Assembly: GCF_000619805.1 (NCBI RefSeq)
Contig: NZ_JHUV01000013.1
Location: forward strand, 1-64,000
DNA: 64,000 nt
Direction of reading: 5' to 3'
Origin: Sulfurihydrogenibium subterraneum DSM 15120
GTDB lineage: Bacteria > Aquificota > Aquificia > Aquificales > Hydrogenothermaceae
The translations under genes and the position numbers were made by a program. The number at the start of each line of letters is the position of its first letter. Positions within the stretch are counted from its first letter, which is position 1. The notes under the pieces are model-generated. The model was not told where the DNA came from. It was given only the letters and a program-made list of their open reading frames with translations, and did no database searches. Shown in pieces: positions 41,482-50,384 of this stretch.

Positions 41482-41991
41482 TTACTTGAGTAAATTAGCT
41501 ACTGCTTGTAAAACTTCGTCGTAGTTAGGCTCTTCTGTTATTTCTGGAACTATTTGCTTGTAAGCTACTGTTCCGTCTTTATCTACTACAAATACAGCTC
41601 TTGCAAGGATTCCTTTTAATGCTCCCTCAGCTATTAAAACACCGTACTTTTCCATATCTCTGTATCTAAAGTCAGATGCAACAGTTATGTTCCCGATGTT
41701 GAAAGACTCACAGAATCTTTTTTCTGCAAATGGTAAGTCCATAGATACAACTGTTACGTCAACGTCGTATCCAGCACATTTTTCATTGAAAGTTTTTGTT
41801 TCTTTTTCACAAACAGGAGTGTCTAAAGATGGAACTGTGATAATGACTTGAACCTTTCCTTTTGCACCACCTATTCTTTTTTCTGATAAGTCAGATGCTA
41901 CTACTACAGCTTCTGGAGCTTTGTCTCCTACGTTAAGTTGTGGTCCTGCTAATGCCACAGGATTTCCTTTTAAATTTACTGTTGTTGCCAT
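41482..41991 (-). CDS. tpx: Thiol peroxidase Tpx
   Basis: Tpx is a peroxiredoxin that reduces peroxides, using thioredoxin. The 169-residue protein opens with VNLKGNPVALAG and has the peroxidatic Cys61 in SLDTPVCEKETKTFNE and the resolving Cys94 in EKRFCESF, the arrangement of atypical 2-Cys Tpx. ATG at 41991 follows GGGAGG; an in-frame TTG at 42006 overlaps that site. It is divergent from tRNA-Ala, and an FNR/CRP-like palindrome lies in between. Confidence 0.95.
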   Translation of the reverse strand: MATTVNLKGNPVALAGPQLNVGDKAPEAVVVASDLSEKRIGGAKGKVQVIITVPSLDTPVCEKETKTFNEKCAGYDVDVTVVSMDLPFAEKRFCESFNIGNITVASDFRYRDMEKYGVLIAEGALKGILARAVFVVDKDGTVAYKQIVPEITEEPNYDEVLQAVANLLK

Positions 41992-42014
41992 TACAACACC
42001 TCCCAAAAAATTTG

Positions 42015-42020
42015 ATTATA
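42015..42020 (-). promoter_or_regulatory. -10 element of tpx
   Basis: On the minus strand this reads TATAAT, placing the transcript start near 42008, with TTAAAT as a poor -35 at 42038-42043. Confidence 0.4.
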
Positions 42021-42048
42021 ATTTTAACGAAACCTTTATTTAAGTAAT

Positions 42049-42062
42049 ATGATTGTAATCAA
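42049..42062. promoter_or_regulatory. FNR/CRP-type palindrome between tpx and tRNA-Ala
   Basis: ATGAT-TGTA-ATCAA matches the FNR consensus TTGAT-N4-ATCAA at nine of ten half-site positions. Its centre is about 47 bases before the predicted tpx transcript start and about 25-30 bases before the tRNA -35. A regulator of the CRP/FNR family could bind; no such gene is in the window. Confidence 0.4.
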
Positions 42063-42078
42063 AGGTGATTTATGATAA

Positions 42079-42107
42079 TTGACAGAGTTTTTTCAAAGTG
42101 TTATCTT
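42079..42107 (+). promoter_or_regulatory. Promoter of tRNA-Ala
   Basis: TTGACA (42079-42084), exactly 17 bases, TATCTT (42102-42107), ending ten bases before the mature tRNA. The consensus -35 is what one expects for a strong stable-RNA promoter. Confidence 0.65.
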
Positions 42108-42117
42108 ATTATAGTAG

Positions 42118-42190
<73 letters not shown>

Positions 42191-42195
42191 TTATA

Positions 42196-43581
42196 TTAAA
42201 GCACACCACCAAGAGTTAATCTTTTTATCCTAACTGTAGGTTGAGCATCACTTACAGGAGCTCTCTGTCCATCTTTTCCACAAGTTCCAATCGCCCATCC
42301 TAAGTCATATCCTACCGCATCAATATCCATAAGAGCTTGAGGTCCATTACCTATTAAAGTTGCTCCTTTTATAGGGTAAGTAATTTCTCCGTTTTCTACT
42401 CTGTATCCTTCAATTATTTCAAATACAAAGTCTCCGTTAACTGTGTTTACTTGTCCACCGCCCATCTTTACTACGTATATGCCATCTTTTGTGTCTTTTA
42501 TAATATCTGATGGGTTGTCTTTTCCTGCATCTATGTAAGTGTTTGTCATTCTGACAATTGGTATGTTTTTATAACCGTCCCTTCTTCCGTTTCCTGTTGA
42601 CTGTTTACCTTCTTTCATGGCTGTTAATCTGTCATACATATAACCAACTAAAATTCCGTTTTCTATAAGGACTTTTCTTTGAGCTGGGACACCTTCATCA
42701 TCAAAATTAAAAGAACCGTTTTTACCTTTTAACGTTCCATCATCTATAACTGTAACAAGGTCAGAAGCTACTTTTTGTCCTATCTTTCCTTTGTAAACTG
42801 ACAAACCTTGATTTACAAGGTCTGCTTCTAAACCATGCCCTACTGCTTCGTGAATCATAGTCCCGCCAGCGTGAGAAGACATTACAACTGTAAAACTTCC
42901 AGCTGGTGCAGGTTTTGCCTTTAATCCTAAGACAGCTCTTTCAGCTGCTTTTGTAGCTACATAATCTATAACATCAATAAAGTCTTCGTTAAAAAGTTCG
43001 TAGCCTACACTTCCTCCAGTTGCTTCATAACCACGGTATAAAGAAGATCCATCACTTGCTATCGCTTCAACAAAAAATACTACTCTTACTTGGTGGTCTT
43101 CTACAATTTCTCCAAGAGAGTTTATGATTAAAATATCTCTTTTTACATCTCTTAAAGTTACTGATACCTGTTTTATTCTTTCATCGTAAGACCTTGCTAT
43201 TTCGTTTGCTCTTTCTAAAAAATCTTTTTTCTTTTTTATATCAAACTCGTCAGGGTCTATTAAAACTTCTGTTTTACCTATGTAGTGGCTTTTTCCTACT
43301 GCTATCTTTCCTTCTCCTTCGTATTTAGCCAATGTTTTTGCCAAATTCAACAGATTTTCATAGGTTAAATCACTTGTATAACCATAATTTGTCTTAAAGT
43401 TTTTTATAAGTCTTAAACCTACTCCAGTATCTCTTCCACTATTTACTTTTTCTATTTTGTTATCTTCTAAGTTAAGCGTTAAACTTTTTAAATCCTCAAA
43501 GAATATCTCTCCGTATTCTCCTTTATCTGCCAATAACGCTGTAAGTATGTAAGGTGCTTTTTCTCTAATAAGCTCTTTCAT
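42196..43581 (-). CDS. tldD: TldD-type metalloprotease
   Basis: A 461-residue TldD, which with TldE/PmbA forms a protease known for maturing peptides and degrading CcdA. The zinc motif is HEAVGHGLEADL (HExxxH) in GGTMIHEAVGHG (about 240). DDEGVPAQRKVLIENG and the ending RIKRLTLGG are typical of the family. pmbA/tldE is not in the window. GGAGG at the start supports the ATG at 43581. Confidence 0.94.
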   Translation of the reverse strand: MKELIREKAPYILTALLADKGEYGEIFFEDLKSLTLNLEDNKIEKVNSGRDTGVGLRLIKNFKTNYGYTSDLTYENLLNLAKTLAKYEGEGKIAVGKSHYIGKTEVLIDPDEFDIKKKKDFLERANEIARSYDERIKQVSVTLRDVKRDILIINSLGEIVEDHQVRVVFFVEAIASDGSSLYRGYEATGGSVGYELFNEDFIDVIDYVATKAAERAVLGLKAKPAPAGSFTVVMSSHAGGTMIHEAVGHGLEADLVNQGLSVYKGKIGQKVASDLVTVIDDGTLKGKNGSFNFDDEGVPAQRKVLIENGILVGYMYDRLTAMKEGKQSTGNGRRDGYKNIPIVRMTNTYIDAGKDNPSDIIKDTKDGIYVVKMGGGQVNTVNGDFVFEIIEGYRVENGEITYPIKGATLIGNGPQALMDIDAVGYDLGWAIGTCGKDGQRAPVSDAQPTVRIKRLTLGGVL

Positions 43582-43590
43582 AGTTCCTCC

Positions 43591-44070
43591 TTATAAACCT
43601 AATAAGAATGCTACTTCTTCAGGTTTTCTTCCTTCTAATAAATATTGTAATGCATTTAATCCTTTTTCATCTAAAGATATGTAAAGAGCTTTTCTTTTAT
43701 CTTCAAAAGGGACTACAAGTACAGGAACTCTCCATGTTTGAATAAATCTTTTCCAATCACTTTGAAAATTTGTAAGTAAAAGTTTTGCTTCAGTGGTTTT
43801 TCCAAGTAAGTAGTTTACAAGTGCAAGCATATACTTTCCTTCAGGAATTTTTGACGCTGATTTTGCGAGTTCTTTTCTGGCATCTTTTAAATTACCATCT
43901 ATGTAGTAGTTAAAACCTTGAACAAAAGCTTTTTCTTCTTCTGGCATATCTAAATAAAATTCAAATGGTACTTCCATATAAGTTTCTACGTTATCGAACT
44001 CTATAAACTCATTAACTTGTGTCTCAAATTTAGCTGGATGTCCTTTAAAAATCAAAATTCCTTTTTCCAT
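43591..44070 (-). CDS. Hypothetical protein with TPR-like segment
   Basis: A 159-residue cytoplasmic protein I do not recognise. The middle (about 50-95) alternates small and large residues in a helical pattern (GFNYYIDGNLKDARKELAKS, MLALVNYLLGKTTEAKLLL) resembling two tetratricopeptide repeats. The flanks show no motif. It is 9 bases upstream of tldD on the same strand, so probably cotranscribed; a role with TldD is possible but unsupported. Confidence 0.75.
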   Translation of the reverse strand: MEKGILIFKGHPAKFETQVNEFIEFDNVETYMEVPFEFYLDMPEEEKAFVQGFNYYIDGNLKDARKELAKSASKIPEGKYMLALVNYLLGKTTEAKLLLTNFQSDWKRFIQTWRVPVLVVPFEDKRKALYISLDEKGLNALQYLLEGRKPEEVAFLLGL

Positions 44071-44181
44071 ACTTCACCTCTTAAAGTTTTTCAAAATTTT
44101 ACCATTTTAGCATTTGATAAAATATGGTATAAATCTTATTTTAACAATGATTTTTGATTTTTTAGAGAAGAGAGATAAAAA

Positions 44182-44253
44182 AGGCCGGGGTGGGAATCGA
44201 ACCCACGTATAAGGGATTTGCAGTCCCCTGCCTTACCACTTGGCTACCCGGCC
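44182..44253 (-). tRNA. tRNA-Cys (GCA)
   Basis: A 72-base cloverleaf on the minus strand. The acceptor stem GGCCGGG/CCCGGCC is perfect, the anticodon stem GGGGA/TCCCT encloses CTGCAAA, giving GCA, and the T arm has GGGTTCGATTCCC. The discriminator is U, as required for cysteine tRNAs. No CCA is encoded. A run of Ts follows directly, which could help termination. Confidence 0.95.
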
Positions 44254-44314
44254 ATTTAAGATTAATATATTATAGCACAGTTTATTTTTATTTCAAAATC
44301 TGGGTATTCAACAT

Positions 44315-45559
44315 TTAACTCTGTTTTATCTTTTTTATCTTCACTTCTAAAACTCTTCTTTTTTCTATTTTTAAAACTTCAAACTGGTAATCTCCGATAT
44401 ATATAACTTCGTTCTTTTTTGGCATTCTTCCTAAGATGTAAGTTATCATTCCGTTTACCGTTTCGTAATTTCCTGCTGGTAAATCTATATCTATAAGGGT
44501 CTTTAGCTCTTTTACTTCCATTAAACCATCAACTACTATTTCATCTACCGATTGTCTTTTTAATTTAGGTTTCTCCTTTTTTACAAAATCATCTTTTATC
44601 TCTCCAACTATCTCTTCTAATACATCTCTTAGCGTTATTATACCTATGGTAGCTCCTCTTTCATCAACAACAACCGCTATGTGGTCTCTATAGTGCTTAA
44701 AACCTTTTAAAACGTTAGGAAGGCTTGTAAATTCTGGAATGTATCTTATACCTTTTATGTACTTTGTTATTGGGTCGTTTGGTTTTGCAAATAAAAGGTC
44801 GTAAGACCTTACAAATCCTATTATCTGATCTATTCTTTTTCTATAAACTGGAATTCTCGTGTATCCTGATTCTTTAAAAACTGGAACAACTTCCATAACT
44901 TTTTTATCGTCAGCTACTGCTACAACATCAGACAAAGGTATAACAATCTCTGATATTCTCCTTTCACTAAATATTAAAATATTTCCTATGATTTTCTTTT
45001 TAAGTTCATCTATATATTCTATTTGAAGTAAAAGGTCAAGGAGCTCCTCTTTTGTGTAATACTTTTCCTGTTTAGACTTTAATCTGAATAAAAAGAATAC
45101 AACCTTGTTAACTCCTTCTGCAAACCATAAAAATGGCTTAAAAACTTTTCTAAAAAAATCTAAAAATTCAACTATTAAATAAATTAATTCATCTGCATAG
45201 TGCTGAAAGACGCTTTTTGGTATTATTTCTCCAAATAAAAGTGTAATAATCACTATAGCTTCTGCAAAGATTTCTTCTTTACTTTTTAAGATAGGAAAAA
45301 TTACAGACATATCGTGTAGCATAGCAACAAAGGTGGAAGTAGCAAGGGTTATACTTAAAATTGTTCCTACTAGTCCAACGTAAATGTACTGGTTATAGTA
45401 TTTTTCAAGTAAGTTATAGACTTTTTCTGCCTTTTTGTTCCCTTCTGATGCTCTGTACTTTAATTTTGTTTTATTTACGGAAAATAACGCTATCTCACTA
45501 CCAGAAAATAGAGCTTCAAAAAACACAAAAAGAATTATAAGAACTATATAACTAAACAT
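44315..45559 (-). CDS. CorC/HlyC-family membrane protein (DUF21 + CBS pair), copy 1
   Basis: A 414-residue protein with an N-terminal DUF21 (CNNM) membrane domain (about 1-180), two CBS domains (about 200-320) with SGYTRIPVYRKRIDQIIGFV and HIAVVVDERGATIGIITLRDVLEEIVGEI, and a C-terminal CorC_HlyC transporter-associated domain. The family is linked to Mg2+ or Co2+ export and cell-envelope stability. It overlaps its paralogue by 8 bases. Confidence 0.9.
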   Translation of the reverse strand: MFSYIVLIILFVFFEALFSGSEIALFSVNKTKLKYRASEGNKKAEKVYNLLEKYYNQYIYVGLVGTILSITLATSTFVAMLHDMSVIFPILKSKEEIFAEAIVIITLLFGEIIPKSVFQHYADELIYLIVEFLDFFRKVFKPFLWFAEGVNKVVFFLFRLKSKQEKYYTKEELLDLLLQIEYIDELKKKIIGNILIFSERRISEIVIPLSDVVAVADDKKVMEVVPVFKESGYTRIPVYRKRIDQIIGFVRSYDLLFAKPNDPITKYIKGIRYIPEFTSLPNVLKGFKHYRDHIAVVVDERGATIGIITLRDVLEEIVGEIKDDFVKKEKPKLKRQSVDEIVVDGLMEVKELKTLIDIDLPAGNYETVNGMITYILGRMPKKNEVIYIGDYQFEVLKIEKRRVLEVKIKKIKQS

Positions 45560-46841
45560 TTTCTGTTTTAACCTCTTCTTCCCATTGAGTATTTTGAAGT
45601 TTTTCTATCTGCACTTTTTCTACTCTGTTAAATGACATTTGAAGTACAGTAAACCTATAGTTTTTGTAATCAAAGTACTCTCCTTCCTGTGGAAATCTTT
45701 TAAACTGGTCTAAAACAAAGCCTGCAACTGTATCGTAGTCGTAATCTTCAGGAAGCTCTATACCCAGCTCTTCTTTTAAAAAGTCTACATCTGTTTTTCC
45801 AAGAACAATCCAGGTATTTTCGTTTATCTGTCTTATGGCTGGTTCTACAGGTTCAAACTCTTCTGGAATATCTCCAACTATAGACTCTATTATGTCTTTG
45901 TAAGTAAGCAATCCTACAGTTGTTCCGTGTTCGTTTACCACTATTGCAAGGTGCTGTTTAGATTCGTTAAATTTTTTCATCGCTTCTAAAAGGGTTGTAA
46001 ATTCTGGTAAAAATAAAGCTGGTTTTATAAAGCTATCTATCTTTTCTTCTTTACCTTCTAATATTAGAAAGATAATATCTTTTAGATGAAGTATTCCTAC
46101 TATGTTATCTAAGTCTCCATCATAAACTGGTATTCTGCTGTAATCTTTATCTTCAAGAAGTTTAGTTAAGTCTCTTATAGATATACCTTTTTCAACAGCA
46201 AATATATCTCTTCTTGGTACCATTATCTCTATCACTGTTTTTTCTTCAAGTTCAAAAGTGTTGTCTATAAGCTCTTTTTCTTCTTCTGTTATGATTTTTA
46301 AATCACTTGCATTGTGAATTAAAAATTTAAAATCTTCTTGTGTAATTTTATGTTCTTCTGTTAATATTTGAATACCAAATTTATTTAATGTCCACTCTGT
46401 TATCTTTAACAAAATAAATCTAAATGGTGTTATTGCTGTATAAAATAAGTAAAATGGTTTTGCTATGGTTAAAGCATACTTTTCAGGATAGTTTGTCCCT
46501 ATAATCTTAGGTGTTATATCTCCAAGACTTAAAAGTAGTAAAGCACTTATAAATGACCCAAACAGTAAATACTCTTTTCCAAAGTAGTTGATTGTTATTG
46601 ATGCTACCACAGAAGTAGCTGCAACGTTTGCCAGTTCATTTCCTATTAAAAACGTTATAACTAACTCTTTTGGGTGGTTTCTTAAAAATTCTACTATCTT
46701 GGCTGATTTATTTCCCTTTTCTGCCAATTTTTTTATCTTTATTCTGTCAAGAGAGAAAAATGATGATTCAACAGCTGCAAAAAGTCCTGCTGTAAGGACA
46801 AAGAAAAATGTAAGTAAGAAGTAAAACAGAAAATCAGACAA
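45552..46841 (-). CDS. CorC/HlyC-family membrane protein (DUF21 + CBS pair), copy 2
   Basis: A 429-residue paralogue of the next gene with the same plan: DUF21 membrane domain (about 1-190), CBS pair with KDYSRIPVYDGDLDNIVGIL and HLAIVVNEHGTTVGLLTYKDIIESIVGDI, and a CorC_HlyC domain (about 340-420). The two proteins are clearly divergent, so the duplication is not recent; they may form a hetero-oligomer. It overlaps the upstream ATPase gene by 8 bases. Confidence 0.9.
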   Translation of the reverse strand: MSDFLFYFLLTFFFVLTAGLFAAVESSFFSLDRIKIKKLAEKGNKSAKIVEFLRNHPKELVITFLIGNELANVAATSVVASITINYFGKEYLLFGSFISALLLLSLGDITPKIIGTNYPEKYALTIAKPFYLFYTAITPFRFILLKITEWTLNKFGIQILTEEHKITQEDFKFLIHNASDLKIITEEEKELIDNTFELEEKTVIEIMVPRRDIFAVEKGISIRDLTKLLEDKDYSRIPVYDGDLDNIVGILHLKDIIFLILEGKEEKIDSFIKPALFLPEFTTLLEAMKKFNESKQHLAIVVNEHGTTVGLLTYKDIIESIVGDIPEEFEPVEPAIRQINENTWIVLGKTDVDFLKEELGIELPEDYDYDTVAGFVLDQFKRFPQEGEYFDYKNYRFTVLQMSFNRVEKVQIEKLQNTQWEEEVKTENV

Positions 46842-47769
46842 AATGGCAGTAAACCTCCCGATTATCTACCGTTTTATATGTTGGTTTTTGTTTACATACA
46901 TCTGTAGCAATAGGACATCTTCCTATAAACTCACAACCTTCCTGATAGCCTGTGTCTTCTTTTATGTGAATAAAAGGTTTTCTATATTTAGGGTGAGCAG
47001 GAGGAAGACTTTCAAGTAGTAGTTTTGTATATGGATGTAGAGGATTTTTTATTACATCTTCTTTACTTCCTTTTTCCATTACTTTTCCTTTGTATAAAAC
47101 GACTATATAATCTGCAATGTGTCCAACAACGTTTAAATCGTGGGATATGAAGATAAAACTTATACCTTTTTCTTCTTTTAAGCGTTTTATAAGTTCTATA
47201 ATCTGAAGCTGAACGCTTACATCTAGGGCGGAAGTAGGTTCATCTGCAACCACTAAAAAAGGGTCTAAGATGATAGCTCTTGCTATAGCTACTCTCTGTC
47301 TTTGACCTCCTGATAGCTCGTGAGGGTATCTATTTAAAAACGTCTCATCAAGACCAACATCTTTTATTGCCTTTACTACTAAATCTTTTCTTTCTGATTT
47401 TGGGTATTTATGAACTATTAGAGTTTCTTCTAAAATGTCTATTATTTTAAATCTTGGGTTTAAAGAAGTTCTTGGGTCTTGGAATATAATTGAGATTTTT
47501 TTCCTATCTTCTTTTGAAAGGTTATTTGTAATATTTTTACCAAGGAGGTAAACTTTACCACCGTCTGCTTTTATAAGATTTAAGATAATTTTCCCTATCG
47601 TAGATTTACCACTTCCTGATTCTCCAACCAACCCTACTATCTGATTTTTTTCCACAGAAAAACTTACATCAGATAGAGCTTGAAAATACTCTTTTTTAAA
47701 TAAACCACTTTTAATTACATATCTTTTAGTTAAATTTTCAGCCTTCAGCAGCTGCTTACTACTATCCAT
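46834..47769 (-). CDS. Peptide ABC transporter ATPase (OppF/DppF family)
   Basis: A 311-residue ATPase with Walker A VGESGSGKSTIGK, signature HELSGGQRQRVAIARA, Walker B FLVVADEPTSALDVS, and the C-terminal oligopeptide extension with LHPYTKLLLESLPPAHP and Cys residues (CEFIGRCPIATDVCKQ) found in OppF/DppF. Its permease partners may be the products of 31083-33127. A second ATPase (OppD type) and a binding protein are not in the window. It probably heads an operon with the two CorC-like genes. Confidence 0.9.
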   Translation of the reverse strand: MDSSKQLLKAENLTKRYVIKSGLFKKEYFQALSDVSFSVEKNQIVGLVGESGSGKSTIGKIILNLIKADGGKVYLLGKNITNNLSKEDRKKISIIFQDPRTSLNPRFKIIDILEETLIVHKYPKSERKDLVVKAIKDVGLDETFLNRYPHELSGGQRQRVAIARAIILDPFLVVADEPTSALDVSVQLQIIELIKRLKEEKGISFIFISHDLNVVGHIADYIVVLYKGKVMEKGSKEDVIKNPLHPYTKLLLESLPPAHPKYRKPFIHIKEDTGYQEGCEFIGRCPIATDVCKQKPTYKTVDNREVYCHFV

Positions 47770-47867
47770 AACAATTTTTATTTTTCACTGTGTTTTTTTA
47801 ACAACCTCATCAATATGTTAAAATAATTATACCATAAAGGTTTTAAAAAATTTATGACGGAGGCTTG

Positions 47868-49559
47868 ATGTTAGCAAGTAGATACTTTATGCCAACTCTA
47901 AAAGAAAATCCATCAGAAGCACAAGTACCATCTCATATATATCTAATAAGAGGCGGATTTATAAGAAGTTTAGCAGCTGGAATATACGAATACTTACCAC
48001 TTGGTTTTAGAGTTTTAAAAAAGATAGAAAATGTAATAAGAAAAAGAATGGACGAAGCGGGAGCTTTAGAAGTTCTTTTACCTATATTAACTCCTGCTGA
48101 ACTTTGGAAAGAGACTGGTAGATGGGACGTTTACGGAAAAGAGCTTTTTAGATTAAAAGATAGAAAAGATGCAGATTTTGCACTTGGTCCAACCCACGAA
48201 GAGACAATAACAGATTTGGTAAGAAAAAACGTAAGGTCTTACAAAGACTTGCCTCTTAACTTTTACCAGATTCAAACTAAGTTTAGAGATGAAGCAAGAC
48301 CAAGGTACGGACTTATAAGGGGAAGAGAGTTTATAATGAAAGATGGATACTCCTTTGATATATCAGAAGAAGATGCAGTAAAAACCTACGAAGTTATGAA
48401 ACAGACTTATCATAGAATATTCCAAGACTTAAAGTTAGACTATCTTATGGTTGAGGCTGACGTAGGAGCTATAGGAGGAAAATTTTCTCACGAATTTGTT
48501 GTAAAAGTTCCTTCTGGAGAGGCACATATAGTATACTGTGAAAATTGTGGATACGCCGCAAACGTAGAAGCTGCAAAATTCCACCACCATAAATTACCTG
48601 TTGAAGATTTAAAACCTTTAGAAAAAGTCCACACACCTAACGTATCATCTGTAGAAGATGTAGCAAAATTTTTAAATTTACCAGTGGAGAAAGTAGTAAA
48701 AACTTTAATATACAAAGCTGATGATAGATTTGTTGCAGTATTAATAAGGGGAGACAGGGAAGTTAACGAAACAAAACTTGCCAACGTATTAAAAGCCTTA
48801 GATGTAAGACCTGCCTCTTCAGAAGAGTTAAAAGACCTTGGAATAGTAGAAGGTTTTGTAGGACCTATAGGTTTAAACCTTCCTTTGTATGCAGATTACT
48901 CTATAAATGAGCTGTACAACTTTGTTATAGGGGCAAACGAAAAAGATTATCACTACATAAACGCAAATATAGGAAGAGACTTTAAGGTAGAAAACTTTTA
49001 CGATTTAGCAACTGCAAAAGAAAAAGACCCTTGTCCTGTTTGTAAAAATCTTTTAAAAGAAACAACTGGACTTGAAGTAGGACATATATTTTTACTTGGA
49101 ACTAAGTACTCTCAAGCTATGAAAGCCTACTTTACAGACAAGGATGGAAAAGAAAAACCAATAGTTATGGGTTGCTACGGAATAGGTGTGAGCCGTTTAA
49201 TCGCTGCAATAGTAGAGCAGTATCATGACGATAAAGGTATAATATGGCCTGATGTAGTCGCACCTTTTAACCTTCATATACTTGTTTTAAATGTTAAAGA
49301 TGAAAAAAGTTTAAAAGCAGGATTTGAGATATACGAAAAAGCTAAAAAGTTAGGTTTAGACGTTTTACTTGACGAAAGGGATATATCACCAGGTGCAAAG
49401 TTTAAAGATGCAGACCTTATAGGAATACCCCACAGAATAGTTATAGGAAAGGCTTTAAACGAAGGAAAGATTGAGTATCAAAAAAGAGAAAAGTTGGACG
49501 AAAAACAATTGATAGATTTAGATTCAATTGAGGATTTATTTAAAATATGGTCGAATTAG
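47868..49559 (+). CDS. proS: Prolyl-tRNA synthetase (bacterial type with editing domain)
   Basis: A 563-residue class II synthetase of the bacterial architecture. The N-terminal catalytic part has SRYFMPTLKENPSEAQ, LPLGFRVLKKIE, GPTHEETITDLVR (motif 2 area) and FRDEARPRYGLIRGREFIMKD. The INS editing domain (about 225-400), which clears Ala-tRNAPro, is present. Motif 3 lies in YGIGVSRLIAAIVEQ, and an anticodon-binding domain closes the protein. ATG at 47868 is used; a TTG three bases earlier touches the GGAGG. It overlaps the following GAF gene by 13 bases. Confidence 0.97.
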   Translation: MLASRYFMPTLKENPSEAQVPSHIYLIRGGFIRSLAAGIYEYLPLGFRVLKKIENVIRKRMDEAGALEVLLPILTPAELWKETGRWDVYGKELFRLKDRKDADFALGPTHEETITDLVRKNVRSYKDLPLNFYQIQTKFRDEARPRYGLIRGREFIMKDGYSFDISEEDAVKTYEVMKQTYHRIFQDLKLDYLMVEADVGAIGGKFSHEFVVKVPSGEAHIVYCENCGYAANVEAAKFHHHKLPVEDLKPLEKVHTPNVSSVEDVAKFLNLPVEKVVKTLIYKADDRFVAVLIRGDREVNETKLANVLKALDVRPASSEELKDLGIVEGFVGPIGLNLPLYADYSINELYNFVIGANEKDYHYINANIGRDFKVENFYDLATAKEKDPCPVCKNLLKETTGLEVGHIFLLGTKYSQAMKAYFTDKDGKEKPIVMGCYGIGVSRLIAAIVEQYHDDKGIIWPDVVAPFNLHILVLNVKDEKSLKAGFEIYEKAKKLGLDVLLDERDISPGAKFKDADLIGIPHRIVIGKALNEGKIEYQKREKLDEKQLIDLDSIEDLFKIWSN

Positions 49560-50383
49560 AAAATTTTTTAGAAAAAATAATAGATTATGAAAATTTAGAG
49601 GATTTTATTAAAGATATAACAGAAAAAACAAGAAGAATTTTAGGCGCAGAGAGATGTACTTTATTTCTATATTATCCTGAAGATGAAAGTTTAAGAAGTA
49701 TTGTTTTCCATGCAGATATGGAAAAAATGATTGATATCTCATTAAATGAGAAAAGTATAGCTGGATACGTTTTCAAAAATAATGTTATGGTTAATATTAA
49801 GGATGTCAACAATAAAGAAGAACTTAAATTAATAGATAAGGATATTTCTTATCATGATTGTTGGGCAAATATAAATACTACACCAACCAAAAGCATGCTT
49901 GTAATACCAGTAATATTTAAAAATGAAGTTATTGGTGTTCTATCCATTGTTAACAAATTTCCACAATTTACAAAGGAAGACGAGAAAACGGGTTCAGAGC
50001 TTGGAAAGTTGATTGGATATATTTTAAAAAACTTTTTGAAAAAGTTAGAGTTGATAAATTTAAATAATATAAATGAAACTATCATTTCTTCAATCAACGA
50101 AGGTGTAATTCTTACAGATTCTAAAGATAGAATTGTGAAAGTAAACTACAAGTTTCTTGAGATGATTGGTTTTAGATACAGTTATGAACAACTAATAGAT
50201 AAAAGAATATATGATGTTTTACCTTTATTAGAATCTCACAAAGAAAAAATAGAGCTTGCTAAAAATAAAAGAATTTCACAAGATGTTACAGTTGGAATAA
50301 TTAGAATTAAAGTAATACCAATTTTTATAAATCATATTATGAACAATCTTTTAAAAAACTTAGTATACATAGTAGAGTACTAA
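49547..50383 (+). CDS. GAF-PAS sensor protein without output domain
   Basis: A 278-residue protein. The first part (about 10-155) has the GAF pattern (RRILGAERCTLFLYYPEDES, SIAGYVFKNNVMVNIKDV, SMLVIPVIFKNEVIGVLSIVNK). The second (about 175-278) has a PAS pattern (ISSINEGVILTDSKDRIVKVN, IGFRYSYEQLIDKRIYDVLP). There is no kinase, GGDEF, EAL or HTH domain. Its stop is one base before the start of pilB, so the two are likely translated together and it may tune pilus assembly. The ligand is unknown. Confidence 0.82.
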   Translation: MVELENFLEKIIDYENLEDFIKDITEKTRRILGAERCTLFLYYPEDESLRSIVFHADMEKMIDISLNEKSIAGYVFKNNVMVNIKDVNNKEELKLIDKDISYHDCWANINTTPTKSMLVIPVIFKNEVIGVLSIVNKFPQFTKEDEKTGSELGKLIGYILKNFLKKLELINLNNINETIISSINEGVILTDSKDRIVKVNYKFLEMIGFRYSYEQLIDKRIYDVLPLLESHKEKIELAKNKRISQDVTVGIIRIKVIPIFINHIMNNLLKNLVYIVEY

Positions 50384-50384
50384 T

